Source of the DNA: Acidisphaera sp035272265
GTDB taxonomy: Bacteria > Pseudomonadota > Alphaproteobacteria > Acetobacterales > Acetobacteraceae
Reading direction: 5' to 3'
Length of the DNA: 30,906 bases
NCBI GenBank assembly: GCA_035272265.1
Contig: DATEQV010000492.1
Coordinates: 1 to 30,906 of the forward strand
The notes below the pieces were generated by a model that made no database searches, was not told the origin of the DNA, and worked only from the letters and a program-made list of their open reading frames with translations. The translations under genes were made by a program, and so were the position numbers. Shown piece after piece: positions 8,278 to 16,540 of this stretch. The number at the start of each line of letters is the position of its first letter. Position 1 is the stretch's first letter.

Positions 8278-9168
8278 ATCGAAAGCCGCGGCGGGAGATA
8301 AGGCCCCGCCCCAGCACCATGCAACCTGACCCACCGATCCCGCCGCCGCCTCGGCCGCCTCGGCCGAGGCGAACAGGCCGAAACACGTCCCACCCGAACC
8401 GCTCATCCGCGCCAGCAAACACCCCGGCAACAGCGCGATGCGCTCCAGCAGCGGCGCGATCTCGGGTGCGACCGCGCGGGCCGGCGCCTGCAGGTCATTC
8501 CGCAGGCGCGCCAGATCGCGCGCCATCGCCGCCGCGTCCGGCCACGCATCGGGCAGCTCGGCCGGCGCGCTGAACGCGGGGTCGCGACGGCGGAACACCT
8601 CGGCGGTCGCCAGCGCCACGCCCGGATTGGCCAGCAGGAGTCCGCACGACGGCAGCGCCGGTGCAGCCGACAGACGCTCGCCGATGCCGCCCATCCGCGC
8701 GGGCCGGCCGACGAGGCAGACCGGCACGTCGGCGCCGATGCCGAGAGCCAGTCCGGGCAGATCGACGCTGCCGGGCGCGATATCCCACAGCCGGCACAGG
8801 CCGCGGAGCGTCGCCGCCGCGTCGGCCGAGCCGCCGCCGATCCCCGATGCCACCGGCAGGGCCTTGTGCAGCACCAGCGCGGCGTCGGCCGACCGTCCCG
8901 CCACATCCGCAAGCGCACGCGCCGCACGGAGCACCAGATTGTCCGTCCCATCGCCGAGCGCCACAGCGAACGGGCCGCGCACCTCGAGCGACAATCCGCG
9001 CGCCGGCCTCGCGTCGATCACGTCCGCGGCGCCGGCGAAGACGGCTAGGCTGTCGAGCAGGTGATACCCGTCGGCACGCCGGCCGACGACGTGCAGGAAC
9101 AGGTTGACCTTCGCCGGCGCGCGCTCCGTCACGACGGCGCGCGCGAGGTCAGACGGCGAAGACGCCAC
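8257..9168 (-). CDS. ispE: 4-diphosphocytidyl-2-C-methyl-D-erythritol kinase
   Basis: GHMP kinase of the MEP isoprenoid pathway, phosphorylating CDP-methylerythritol with ATP in the cytoplasm. Signatures are APAKVNLFLHVVGRRADGYH at the N-terminus, the glycine-rich ATP loop PVASGIGGGSADAAATL, and MSGSGGTCFGLF near the C-terminus. The start used is GTG at 9168, two bases after the stop of the TPR gene (303 residues). A second GTG at 9132 (291 residues, MTERAPAKVN) fits the family N-terminus equally well, and neither has a clear ribosome-binding site, so coupling to the TPR gene is likely. The C-terminus runs into tRNA-Gln: residues DWGVAKR and the TAA stop are encoded by the tRNA acceptor and D-arm. 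Confidence 0.92.
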   Translation of the reverse strand: MASSPSDLARAVVTERAPAKVNLFLHVVGRRADGYHLLDSLAVFAGAADVIDARPARGLSLEVRGPFAVALGDGTDNLVLRAARALADVAGRSADAALVLHKALPVASGIGGGSADAAATLRGLCRLWDIAPGSVDLPGLALGIGADVPVCLVGRPARMGGIGERLSAAPALPSCGLLLANPGVALATAEVFRRRDPAFSAPAELPDAWPDAAAMARDLARLRNDLQAPARAVAPEIAPLLERIALLPGCLLARMSGSGGTCFGLFASAEAAEAAAGSVGQVAWCWGGALSPAAAFDWGVAKR

Positions 9169-9170
9169 CG

Positions 9171-10895
9171 CTACTGGACGTGCGAGTCCCCGCTCGCCGC
9201 GCTGTCGACCGGCGGCAGGCCGTTGTCGTGCAGCCGCGCCTCGAGCTTCGCCGCGTCCTCCGGCTCGGGGTTGAGCGTCAGGGCGCGGCGCCACTGGTAC
9301 TCCGCCTCCATCTTCCGGCCGGCGGCCCAGTAGGCGTCGCCCAGATGGCCGTTGATCTCGGCGTCCTCGGGCTCCAGTTCGGTCGCGCGCTCCAGCGTCT
9401 TGACCGCCGTCACCGTGTCGCCCTGGCGCAGCTCCACCCAGCCCAGGCTGTCGACGATCGACCCGTCGTTCGGCTTCAGCTCCGCCGCCCGCTCGATCAT
9501 CGCCTTCGCGCGCGTCAGGTGCACGCCCATGTCGGCCCAGGAATAGCCGAGATAGTTCAGCACATACGGCTCGTCGGGCGAGAGCTGCAGCGCGCGCTCC
9601 ATATCCGCCTCGGCCTTCGGCCACTGATGCGACCGCTCGTAGGCGACGCCGCGCTCGTAGAACAACGGCCAGGAACTCCGCAACGGCGTTGCGCCCTGCC
9701 GCTGGATCGCCTTGTCGTACGCGGCGATCGCGTCGGTGTAGCGATGCTTGTTACGGTCGATGTCGCCGATCTCCGCCCACGGCTCGGCACTGTCAGGATA
9801 GTCGCGCGCGATCTGGTCGAGGTCGCGCACCGCATCTTCGCTCTTGCCCATCGTGTCGAGCAGCGCCGCACGGCGCATCCGCACCACGCCGGCCAGCGGA
9901 TCGTCCGCGCCGATCGATGCCAGCACGCCGAGTGCCGTCTGCGGGTTCTTGTTGACCGCGAAGATGTCGGACAGCAGCAGCCGCGACGGCGTCAGGTCGG
10001 GCCTCAGCTGCAGCGAAAGGCGCAGCAGCAGCACCGAGAAATCGCTCGCCTCCTGCTGGCGCAGCGCGGCCGCGAGCGCGAGATAGGCTTCGGCGATGCC
10101 GTCGGTGGCATGCGCGACGACGCGATGGCGGTCGTTGGCGATCAGCGCCGGCAGCGCGATCGCCATGTCCGACGCACTGTCCGCAACCGAGCGCAACGTC
10201 TGCTCGGCCTCAGCCGTGTGTCCTTCGCGCGCCTGCCAGCTCGCGATCGTCTGCGCGAGCCGCAGATTGGTGCCGCCGAAATCGGTCTGTGCGATCCGGT
10301 AGTAACGCGCGGCGTCGGCGCTGCGGTTGGCGAGGTCCGCGATCAGCGCGGCGTGCAGCGCATACACGGCGCGGAAGCGCTGGCCCTCGACATACGGGCG
10401 CAGCGACGACAGCGCGGCATCGGTGTGCCCGCCGCCCTGCAACGCCCAGGCGATCAGCAGCGGCTGCAGGAACTGCGTCACACCCTGGCGCGGCAGCGCG
10501 CGGAACTTCGCCTCCGCGCCATCCCAGTTGCCAGCCTTGGCGTCGACATCGGCGAGCAGCAGCAGCGCCGCCGGGTTCTCCGGCAGCCGGCGCGCGAGCC
10601 GCACCGCATCCGGCCGATCGGCCATCAGGCAGGCGACGAAGGCCTGCTGGATCAGGTCCTGGTTGTTCGGGTCCAGCGCCACCGCGCGCAGGAAGTAGTC
10701 CGCCGCGCGGTCGACGTCGGACTCGCTCATCGCGAACTGCCCGTCCAGCAGGTCGCTGGCCAGGCCCGGGGGCATCGCGTCACCGCCGGAGCGGTGCGCC
10801 GCAGCATGCCTGGGCACGGCGGCCGACGCATCGGCCAGCGCACCGGCGGTCAGCATTGTCAGACCGAGTAGGATCGAACGCGACGAGAGGATCAT
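9171..10895 (-). CDS. Secreted tetratricopeptide-repeat protein
   Basis: This 574-residue protein begins with a likely Sec signal peptide (charged start, hydrophobic LLGLTMLTAGAL, small residues ADASAA near residue 26), so it should act in the periplasm or be lipid-free at the outer membrane. The mature part is built from many degenerate TPR helices. The clearest lie in the last 200 residues (for example WAEIGDIDRNKHRYTDAIAAYDKA, split over two repeats, and LNYLGYSWADMG). TPR arrays bind protein partners; none can be named. The gene lies directly upstream of ispE with a 2-bp gap and downstream of ETF-QO, a block whose members look unrelated in function. Similar TPR proteins adjoin ispE in related bacteria as I recall, unverified here. 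Confidence 0.85.
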   Translation of the reverse strand: MILSSRSILLGLTMLTAGALADASAAVPRHAAAHRSGGDAMPPGLASDLLDGQFAMSESDVDRAADYFLRAVALDPNNQDLIQQAFVACLMADRPDAVRLARRLPENPAALLLLADVDAKAGNWDGAEAKFRALPRQGVTQFLQPLLIAWALQGGGHTDAALSSLRPYVEGQRFRAVYALHAALIADLANRSADAARYYRIAQTDFGGTNLRLAQTIASWQAREGHTAEAEQTLRSVADSASDMAIALPALIANDRHRVVAHATDGIAEAYLALAAALRQQEASDFSVLLLRLSLQLRPDLTPSRLLLSDIFAVNKNPQTALGVLASIGADDPLAGVVRMRRAALLDTMGKSEDAVRDLDQIARDYPDSAEPWAEIGDIDRNKHRYTDAIAAYDKAIQRQGATPLRSSWPLFYERGVAYERSHQWPKAEADMERALQLSPDEPYVLNYLGYSWADMGVHLTRAKAMIERAAELKPNDGSIVDSLGWVELRQGDTVTAVKTLERATELEPEDAEINGHLGDAYWAAGRKMEAEYQWRRALTLNPEPEDAAKLEARLHDNGLPPVDSAASGDSHVQ

Positions 10896-11040
10896 GCAGC
10901 CAACTTTCGCAAGCTAAGCCAAGCAAACTAGACGCCGGGCAAGCGTGGCGCCACGGGGAAATGCAACCGGCCAGCCGGCCGCGCCGATGTCCAGTCCCGG
11001 TTGGTAACAGCCGGTCACCGACACCGGAATGGCCGCGCCA

Positions 11041-12678
11041 TTACATGCCGCCGGGATAGTTCGGGCCGCCGCCGCCCTCCGGCGTGACCCAGTCGATATT
11101 CTGCGTCGGGTCCTTGATGTCGCAGGTCTTGCAGTGCACGCAGTTCTGCGCGTTGATCTGCAGCCGCGGCTCGCCCTGCTCGGCGCCGACGATCTCGTAG
11201 ACCTGCGCCGGGCAATAGCGCGTCTCCGGGCTGCGGAAGTGGTCCCAGTTCACCGTGATCGCCTTCGACGGGTCGCGCAGCCTCAGATGCGCCGGCTGGT
11301 TCTCCTCGTGGTTCGTGCTGCTGAGGAACACGGAGGACAGCCGGTCGAAGGTCAGCTTGCCGTCGGGCTTCGGATAACTCGGCCGCGGCGCCCGGTCGGC
11401 CGGCACCAGCGTTTCGTTGTCCTTGTGGTGGTGGTGCAACGTCCACGGCGCACGGCCGCGCAGCACCATCGCGTCGAGCGCCGAATACGCCAGCCCGCCC
11501 CACAGGCCCCACTTCGCGAAGGCCGGGCGGATGTTGCGGGCAGCCGACAATTCCTCCTGCACCCAGCTCGTGCGCACGCTTTCCGGATACGATGTCAGCT
11601 CCGCCGGCTTGCCGTTGGCCAGTGCCGCGGCCGCCGCCTCGGCGGCCAGCATCCCCGACTTCATCGCGGTATGCGTGCCCTTGATCTTTGGCACGTTCAG
11701 GAACCCGGCCGTATCGCCGATCAGTGCGCCGCCCGGGAAGACCAGGGTGGGGAGCGATTGCAGCCCGCCCTCCGCCAGCGCCCGCGCGCCGTACGCGATC
11801 CGCCGCGCGCCCTCGAAGTGATGACGGATCGCCGGATGCGTCTTGAAACGCTGCATCTCGTCGAACGGCGACAGCCATGGGTTGCGGTAATCGAGTCCGA
11901 CCACGAACCCGTACGCCACCAGCCGTTCTCCGAAATGATACAGGAACGAACCGCCATAGGTCTTGCTGTCGAGCGGCCAGCCGATCGTGTGCTCGATCAG
12001 GCCCGGCTTGTGCCGCTCGGCGGGAACCTCCCACAGCTCCTTGATGCCGATCCCGTAGGTCTGCGGATCGTGGCCCTCGCGCAGCTTGTAGCGCTCGATC
12101 AGCTTCTTGGTCAGCGAGCCGCGGCACCCCTCGGCGAACAGCGTGTAGCTGCCGCGCAGCTCCATGCCGCGCTGATAGTTGCCGGTATGCTCGCCGTTCT
12201 TGCCGATGCCCATGTCGCCCGTCGCGACACCGACGATGCGGCCGCCCTCCTCGAGCAGTTCGGCCGCGGCGAAGCCCGGGTAGATCTCCACGCCGAGCGC
12301 CTCCGCCTGCTGGCCGAGCCAACGGCAGACGTCGCCGAGGCTGACGACGTAGTTGCCGTGATTGTGCATCTGCGGCGGCGTGGGCAGCCTGATCGCGCGC
12401 GTCGCGGTCAGGAACAGGAACCGATCGTCGCCCGCCGGCGTGTTGAGGGGCGCACCGCGCTCGCGCCAGTCCGGCAGCAGTTCGGACAGCGCGCGCGGTT
12501 CGATCACCGCGCCCGACAGGATATGCGCGCCGACCTCGCTACCCTTCTCCAGCACGCACACGGTGGCATCAGGCGCGAGCTGCTTGAAACGGATCGCGGC
12601 GGCGAGGCCCGCGGGCCCGGCACCGACGACCACGACATCGAATTCCATCGCCTCGCGCGGCGCCGGCTCGTCTGACAT
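11041..12678 (-). CDS. Electron transfer flavoprotein-ubiquinone oxidoreductase
   Basis: The start is an ATG behind AGGGGGACC, giving 545 residues, the usual size. The N-terminal FAD-binding motif is VVVVGAGPAGLAAAIRFK, and the C-terminal 4Fe-4S domain has YCPAQVYE followed by the CVHCKTC cluster, so all four cluster cysteines are present. ETF-QO sits on the inner face of the cytoplasmic membrane and passes electrons from reduced ETF, fed by acyl-CoA dehydrogenases, to ubiquinone. It thus serves fatty-acid and branched-chain amino-acid oxidation, such as the liu-like pathway at the left of this window. It is divergent from the uracil-DNA-glycosylase-like gene across an 89-bp gap, and 145 bp separate it from the TPR gene. 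Confidence 0.95.
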   Translation of the reverse strand: MSDEPAPREAMEFDVVVVGAGPAGLAAAIRFKQLAPDATVCVLEKGSEVGAHILSGAVIEPRALSELLPDWRERGAPLNTPAGDDRFLFLTATRAIRLPTPPQMHNHGNYVVSLGDVCRWLGQQAEALGVEIYPGFAAAELLEEGGRIVGVATGDMGIGKNGEHTGNYQRGMELRGSYTLFAEGCRGSLTKKLIERYKLREGHDPQTYGIGIKELWEVPAERHKPGLIEHTIGWPLDSKTYGGSFLYHFGERLVAYGFVVGLDYRNPWLSPFDEMQRFKTHPAIRHHFEGARRIAYGARALAEGGLQSLPTLVFPGGALIGDTAGFLNVPKIKGTHTAMKSGMLAAEAAAAALANGKPAELTSYPESVRTSWVQEELSAARNIRPAFAKWGLWGGLAYSALDAMVLRGRAPWTLHHHHKDNETLVPADRAPRPSYPKPDGKLTFDRLSSVFLSSTNHEENQPAHLRLRDPSKAITVNWDHFRSPETRYCPAQVYEIVGAEQGEPRLQINAQNCVHCKTCDIKDPTQNIDWVTPEGGGGPNYPGGM

Positions 12679-12767
12679 CGGTCCCCCTGTTTGGACGTGG
12701 CCCTCGATGGGCGGCGGGCAACCTAGAGAGGCTGGCAGCCCGACGCAAAAGGGGCGATGAGCGCCGG

Positions 12768-13550
12768 ATGGACTCGATTGCTGCATTTCGGGCGCTGGCG
12801 CTCCAGCTGGCCTGGGGCGCCGACGAAGCGTTGCAGGACGCGCCGGTCGATCGCCTGCAGCCCGCGGCCGCTCGCCAGTCCCCCAGCCCCGCGCCGGCGG
12901 CGCACCCGACGCCGGCCGCGCCCGCGCCACCCGGCCCACAAGGCCCGGGTCGGGCCGGGACTGCAGGCCGGGCGACCGCCCTCGCCGAGCACGCGGCATC
13001 GCTCAACGACCTGCGCGACGCGCTCGCGGCGCTGGACCTCGGACTGCGCGACACGGCGATGCACGCCGTCTTCGCCGACGGCCCACCGGGCGGCGTCGCC
13101 GTCCTGACCGACGCGCCGGGCACCGAGGACGACAGCACCGGCCGCCCGCTCTCTGGACCGGACGGCGCCTATTTCGACCGCATGCTGGCCAGCATCGGCC
13201 TGACGCGCGCGGAGCTGCTGGTTCTGCCGCTGGTGTTCTGGCGGCCGCCCGGCGGCCGGCCGGCCACGCCGACCGAGATCGACGCCTGCCTGCCCATCGT
13301 GCGCCGCGCGCTGACGCTCGCCCGCCCGCGCGCTCTGCTGGCCTTCGCCGGGCCTCCCGCCACCGCGCTGCTGGGCCGCGCCGCAACCCGCCGCGACGCC
13401 GGCACGTGGCGGGATCTGGCCCTGCCCGGATTGGCGGAGCCGGTGCCGACGCTGGTCATCCCCTCGCCCGCCGCCTGCCGCACCGACGTCCGCCGACGGC
13501 GGGAGGCGTGGTTCGCCCTGCGGCTATTGACGCGCCGAATCGGTTCCTGA
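12768..13550 (+). CDS. Uracil-DNA glycosylase superfamily protein lacking iron-sulphur cysteines
   Basis: This 260-residue protein has a Pro/Ala-rich N-terminal linker (about residues 35-70) and a C-terminal UDG-fold domain. Family IV/V-like segments are visible: TDAPGTEDDSTGRPLSG (equivalent of the GEAPG-E motif), YFDRMLASIGL, a WRPPGGR segment and PTEIDACLPIV. Family IV enzymes excise uracil from DNA and carry a 4Fe-4S cluster held by four cysteines. Here only two cysteines exist, the tryptophan of FWRPP replaces the usual cysteine, and the late HPS motif reads IPSPA, so cluster and uracil excision may both be lost. It could be a divergent repair enzyme or a non-catalytic DNA-binding relative. 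The gene is single and divergent from ETF-QO. Confidence 0.7.
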   Translation: MDSIAAFRALALQLAWGADEALQDAPVDRLQPAAARQSPSPAPAAHPTPAAPAPPGPQGPGRAGTAGRATALAEHAASLNDLRDALAALDLGLRDTAMHAVFADGPPGGVAVLTDAPGTEDDSTGRPLSGPDGAYFDRMLASIGLTRAELLVLPLVFWRPPGGRPATPTEIDACLPIVRRALTLARPRALLAFAGPPATALLGRAATRRDAGTWRDLALPGLAEPVPTLVIPSPAACRTDVRRRREAWFALRLLTRRIGS

Positions 13551-13676
13551 ATAGCGGGAATGTGACCGGCACTTCGGCCTCTAAGCTCCGAGAATCCGGT
13601 AATTCGTCACAATTGTAGAGATTAATCCCACCCCTGGGGATTGCGTCTCAGGACCGTTTCCGGTAGCGCCCCGGCC

Positions 13677-15449
13677 ATGCCAGGGACAGCTCAACTTTCC
13701 CCCAGCACCGCTCCGGCCAAGCGCTCTCTCAGAGCCTTCATCGCCGGGGCAGCGATTCTCGCAGGAGCCTTCGCCTCGCTCGCACCGGTTCAGCCGGCGA
13801 GCGGCGCGGAGACGTCCGGCGGGGACGATACCGCCATGGCGGTGCCACGGATCACGCCGCCGAGCGGCAGCAGCGTGCCGTTGCCTCAACCGTTGTCCGC
13901 TGCCGACGCGGCACGGCTGCGCCGCATCTTCGCGCTGCAGGACCGCGGCAAGCTCGACGAGGCGCAGGCAGAGACCACGGCGCTCGGGGACAACATCCTG
14001 CTCGGCCACGTGCTGGCCGACCGCTATCTCGCCCGCTACCGCAGCGCCGCGATCGACGAGCTGCGCGCGTGGCTCGCCCGCTATGCCGACCAGCCGGACG
14101 CGCCGACGATCCGTGAGCTGCTCGTCCACAAGCTCCCCAAGGGCGCGGAGGCGCCTCCGCAGCCGACGGTCCGCATCGAGTCGATCGTCGCCCCGGACCA
14201 GGAGTCCGCGCTGCCGGAGGATATCGAGCCGGACGACCAAGCGGCACGCGCCGGCCGGATACTCGCAGCGTCCGCCCGCCGGCTGTTCATCGCCAACCGC
14301 GACGCACAGGCGATGCAGACCGCGGCGGCCGCCTTCGGCCGCAATCGCGGCGACCGGCAGGTCGCCGACCCGGGCTATGTCGCCGGCCTCGCCGCATGGC
14401 GGCTGGATCGGATCCGCGACGCCCGCCACCTGTTCGAGGCGGCCGCCGAGGCGCCCGTCGCCTCGCCCGCCATCCGCGCCGCCGCCGCCTTCTGGACGGC
14501 GCGCGCCATCGTCCGCCTCGGCGAGGGCACCGCCGCCGCAACGCCCTGGCTCAAGCGCGCGGCCGAGCAGTCGCGCACTTTCTACGGCATGATCGCGCGG
14601 CGCACGCTGGGGCTGAACGCCGCCCTGAGCCAGGCGCCGGAGATCCTCGGCACCGCCGACGTGGAGGCGATCGCCGCCTTCCCGGGCGGCGTGCGGGCCT
14701 TCGCCCTGCTGCAGATCGGCCAGCCGGAATGGGCCGACGCCGAATTCCGCGCGCTGTGGGCCTCAATCAAGAACGACCGCGGCCTCGCGCGGTCGCTGAT
14801 GCTGATCGCCTCGCAGGCCGGGCTGACCGATCTCGCGGCCGACCTCGCCACCCACGTGCAGGGCGAGGACGGGCTGTCGCGCGACCTGACGCGCTTCCCG
14901 GTCCCGCGCCTGGAGCCGCGCGGCGGCTTCCGCGTCGATCCCCCGCTGGTGTACGCGCTGACCCGCCTGGAATCGAACTTCAATCCCGGCGTCGTCTCCC
15001 GCGCCGGCGCGCGCGGGCTGATGCAGCTGATGCCGGTGACGGCTGGTTACATCGGCAACGATCGCTCGCTCGCCGGCGCCGGTGCCGCCCGCCTGCACGA
15101 TCCGGGGCTGAACCTGGAGCTGGGCCAGCGCTACCTGGAGTTCCTCTCCGAGCAGGACGGCATCCACGACGACCTGATCCGCATGCTGGCCAGCTACAAC
15201 ACCGGCACGGGCAGCTTCGCGCACTGGGGACCCGACGTGCAGGACTACGGCGACCCGCTGCTGTTCATCGAGGCGATCCCGAACGACGTCACGCGGGTGT
15301 ACGTGCAGCACGCGCTGGCGTATTCGTGGATCTACGCCGCCCGGCTGCATCTGCCGACGCCGACCCTCGACGCGCTCGCCTACGGCCAGTTCCCCCGCTT
15401 CGACGAGCCGTCGTCGCCGATCCGCGCCGCCTCCTTGCAGGTTCACTGA
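13677..15449 (+). CDS. Soluble lytic murein transglycosylase (Slt family)
   Basis: The start chosen is ATG 13677 (590 residues); an in-frame TTG at 13641 would add 12 residues. An N-terminal hydrophobic segment (AFIAGAAILAGAFASLAPV) is a signal peptide, so the protein works in the periplasm. A long helical solenoid follows, and a C-terminal SLT domain with the catalytic glutamate E432 in TRLESNFNP, the GARGLMQLMP motif and the ASYNTGTG motif. The enzyme cleaves the MurNAc-GlcNAc bond of peptidoglycan with formation of 1,6-anhydro-MurNAc, acting in wall turnover. The domain order is that of Slt70. It is followed by moaB after 57 bp; no functional link is evident. Confidence 0.92.
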   Translation: MPGTAQLSPSTAPAKRSLRAFIAGAAILAGAFASLAPVQPASGAETSGGDDTAMAVPRITPPSGSSVPLPQPLSAADAARLRRIFALQDRGKLDEAQAETTALGDNILLGHVLADRYLARYRSAAIDELRAWLARYADQPDAPTIRELLVHKLPKGAEAPPQPTVRIESIVAPDQESALPEDIEPDDQAARAGRILAASARRLFIANRDAQAMQTAAAAFGRNRGDRQVADPGYVAGLAAWRLDRIRDARHLFEAAAEAPVASPAIRAAAAFWTARAIVRLGEGTAAATPWLKRAAEQSRTFYGMIARRTLGLNAALSQAPEILGTADVEAIAAFPGGVRAFALLQIGQPEWADAEFRALWASIKNDRGLARSLMLIASQAGLTDLAADLATHVQGEDGLSRDLTRFPVPRLEPRGGFRVDPPLVYALTRLESNFNPGVVSRAGARGLMQLMPVTAGYIGNDRSLAGAGAARLHDPGLNLELGQRYLEFLSEQDGIHDDLIRMLASYNTGTGSFAHWGPDVQDYGDPLLFIEAIPNDVTRVYVQHALAYSWIYAARLHLPTPTLDALAYGQFPRFDEPSSPIRAASLQVH

Positions 15450-15506
15450 CAGGCTTCATCCCGGCCTCGCGCACGCCTACATCAGGCCTGCCGAGGAGAA
15501 GGCATC

Positions 15507-16054
<548 letters not shown>

Positions 16055-16058
<4 letters not shown>

Positions 16059-16381
16059 CCAAGGAAGAGCTGACCGCCTGGGCGCTCGCCAACGGCTGGC
16101 AGATGATCGGCGGCCACCCGAGCCTGACCAAGCCGTCGTCGCCGAAGGAGGCGATCGTGCGGCTGAACCTGAAAGCGACGGTGGTCAACCTGGAAGTCAA
16201 GAAGCCGGCCGGCAAATGGGAGAAGGTTTCCGGCGAAACCTACTCCAAGATCATCGCCGACCCCGAGGGCGGCATGCCGCAGGGTCTCGGCTTCGAGAGC
16301 ATCCCGAGCTTTTCGATGCTGATGCGCGACAACCAGGACCGGCGGGCGTTCGCGAAAATGGGCGGCACGGGGAAGCCGTGA
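16055..16381 (+). CDS. Small protein of unknown function coupled to moaB
   Basis: A 108-residue, lysine-rich, soluble-looking protein with no signal peptide or membrane segment. It has a helical N-terminus (MTKEELTAWALANGWQMI) and then strands with alternating hydrophobic residues (AIVRLNLKATVVNLEVKK). I do not recognise the family. Its start overlaps the moaB stop by ATGA, and codon use resembles its neighbours, so it is very probably a real gene translated with moaB. The 159 bp behind it hold a short GC-rich inverted repeat (CCGGCC/GGCCGG) but no clear terminator. Confidence 0.75.
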
Positions 16382-16540
16382 CCCGCCGCTAACGAGCGGT
16401 TATCCGGCCAGGCTCATGCTCGTCGGCCGGGCTCGACCATGGCCGTCAATGGTGCGTGAGTTTTAACATCATCTTGTGATGCCTGGCCCTATCCGGCACC
16501 ATATGTGGGAGAGCCGATTCGCCGACGAAGGGCCGAGCCG

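Noticed and set aside
8160..8280. Attachment-site direct repeat of the tRNA-Gln 3' end
   Set aside because: I found no second copy of the T-arm/acceptor sequence in the window, so an att site is not annotated; a copy could lie to the left of the window.
10981..11040. Inverted repeat behind the ETF-QO gene as a terminator
   Set aside because: The CCGGTTGG/CCGACACCGG pairing is broken by several mismatches and has no T-run.
16382..16540. Possible B12 riboswitch or NrdR boxes upstream of the class II reductase
   Set aside because: The gap is too short for a full cobalamin riboswitch and lacks a recognisable B12 box. The candidate AACATCATCTTGTGAT has the wrong spacing between its half-sites for NrdR.
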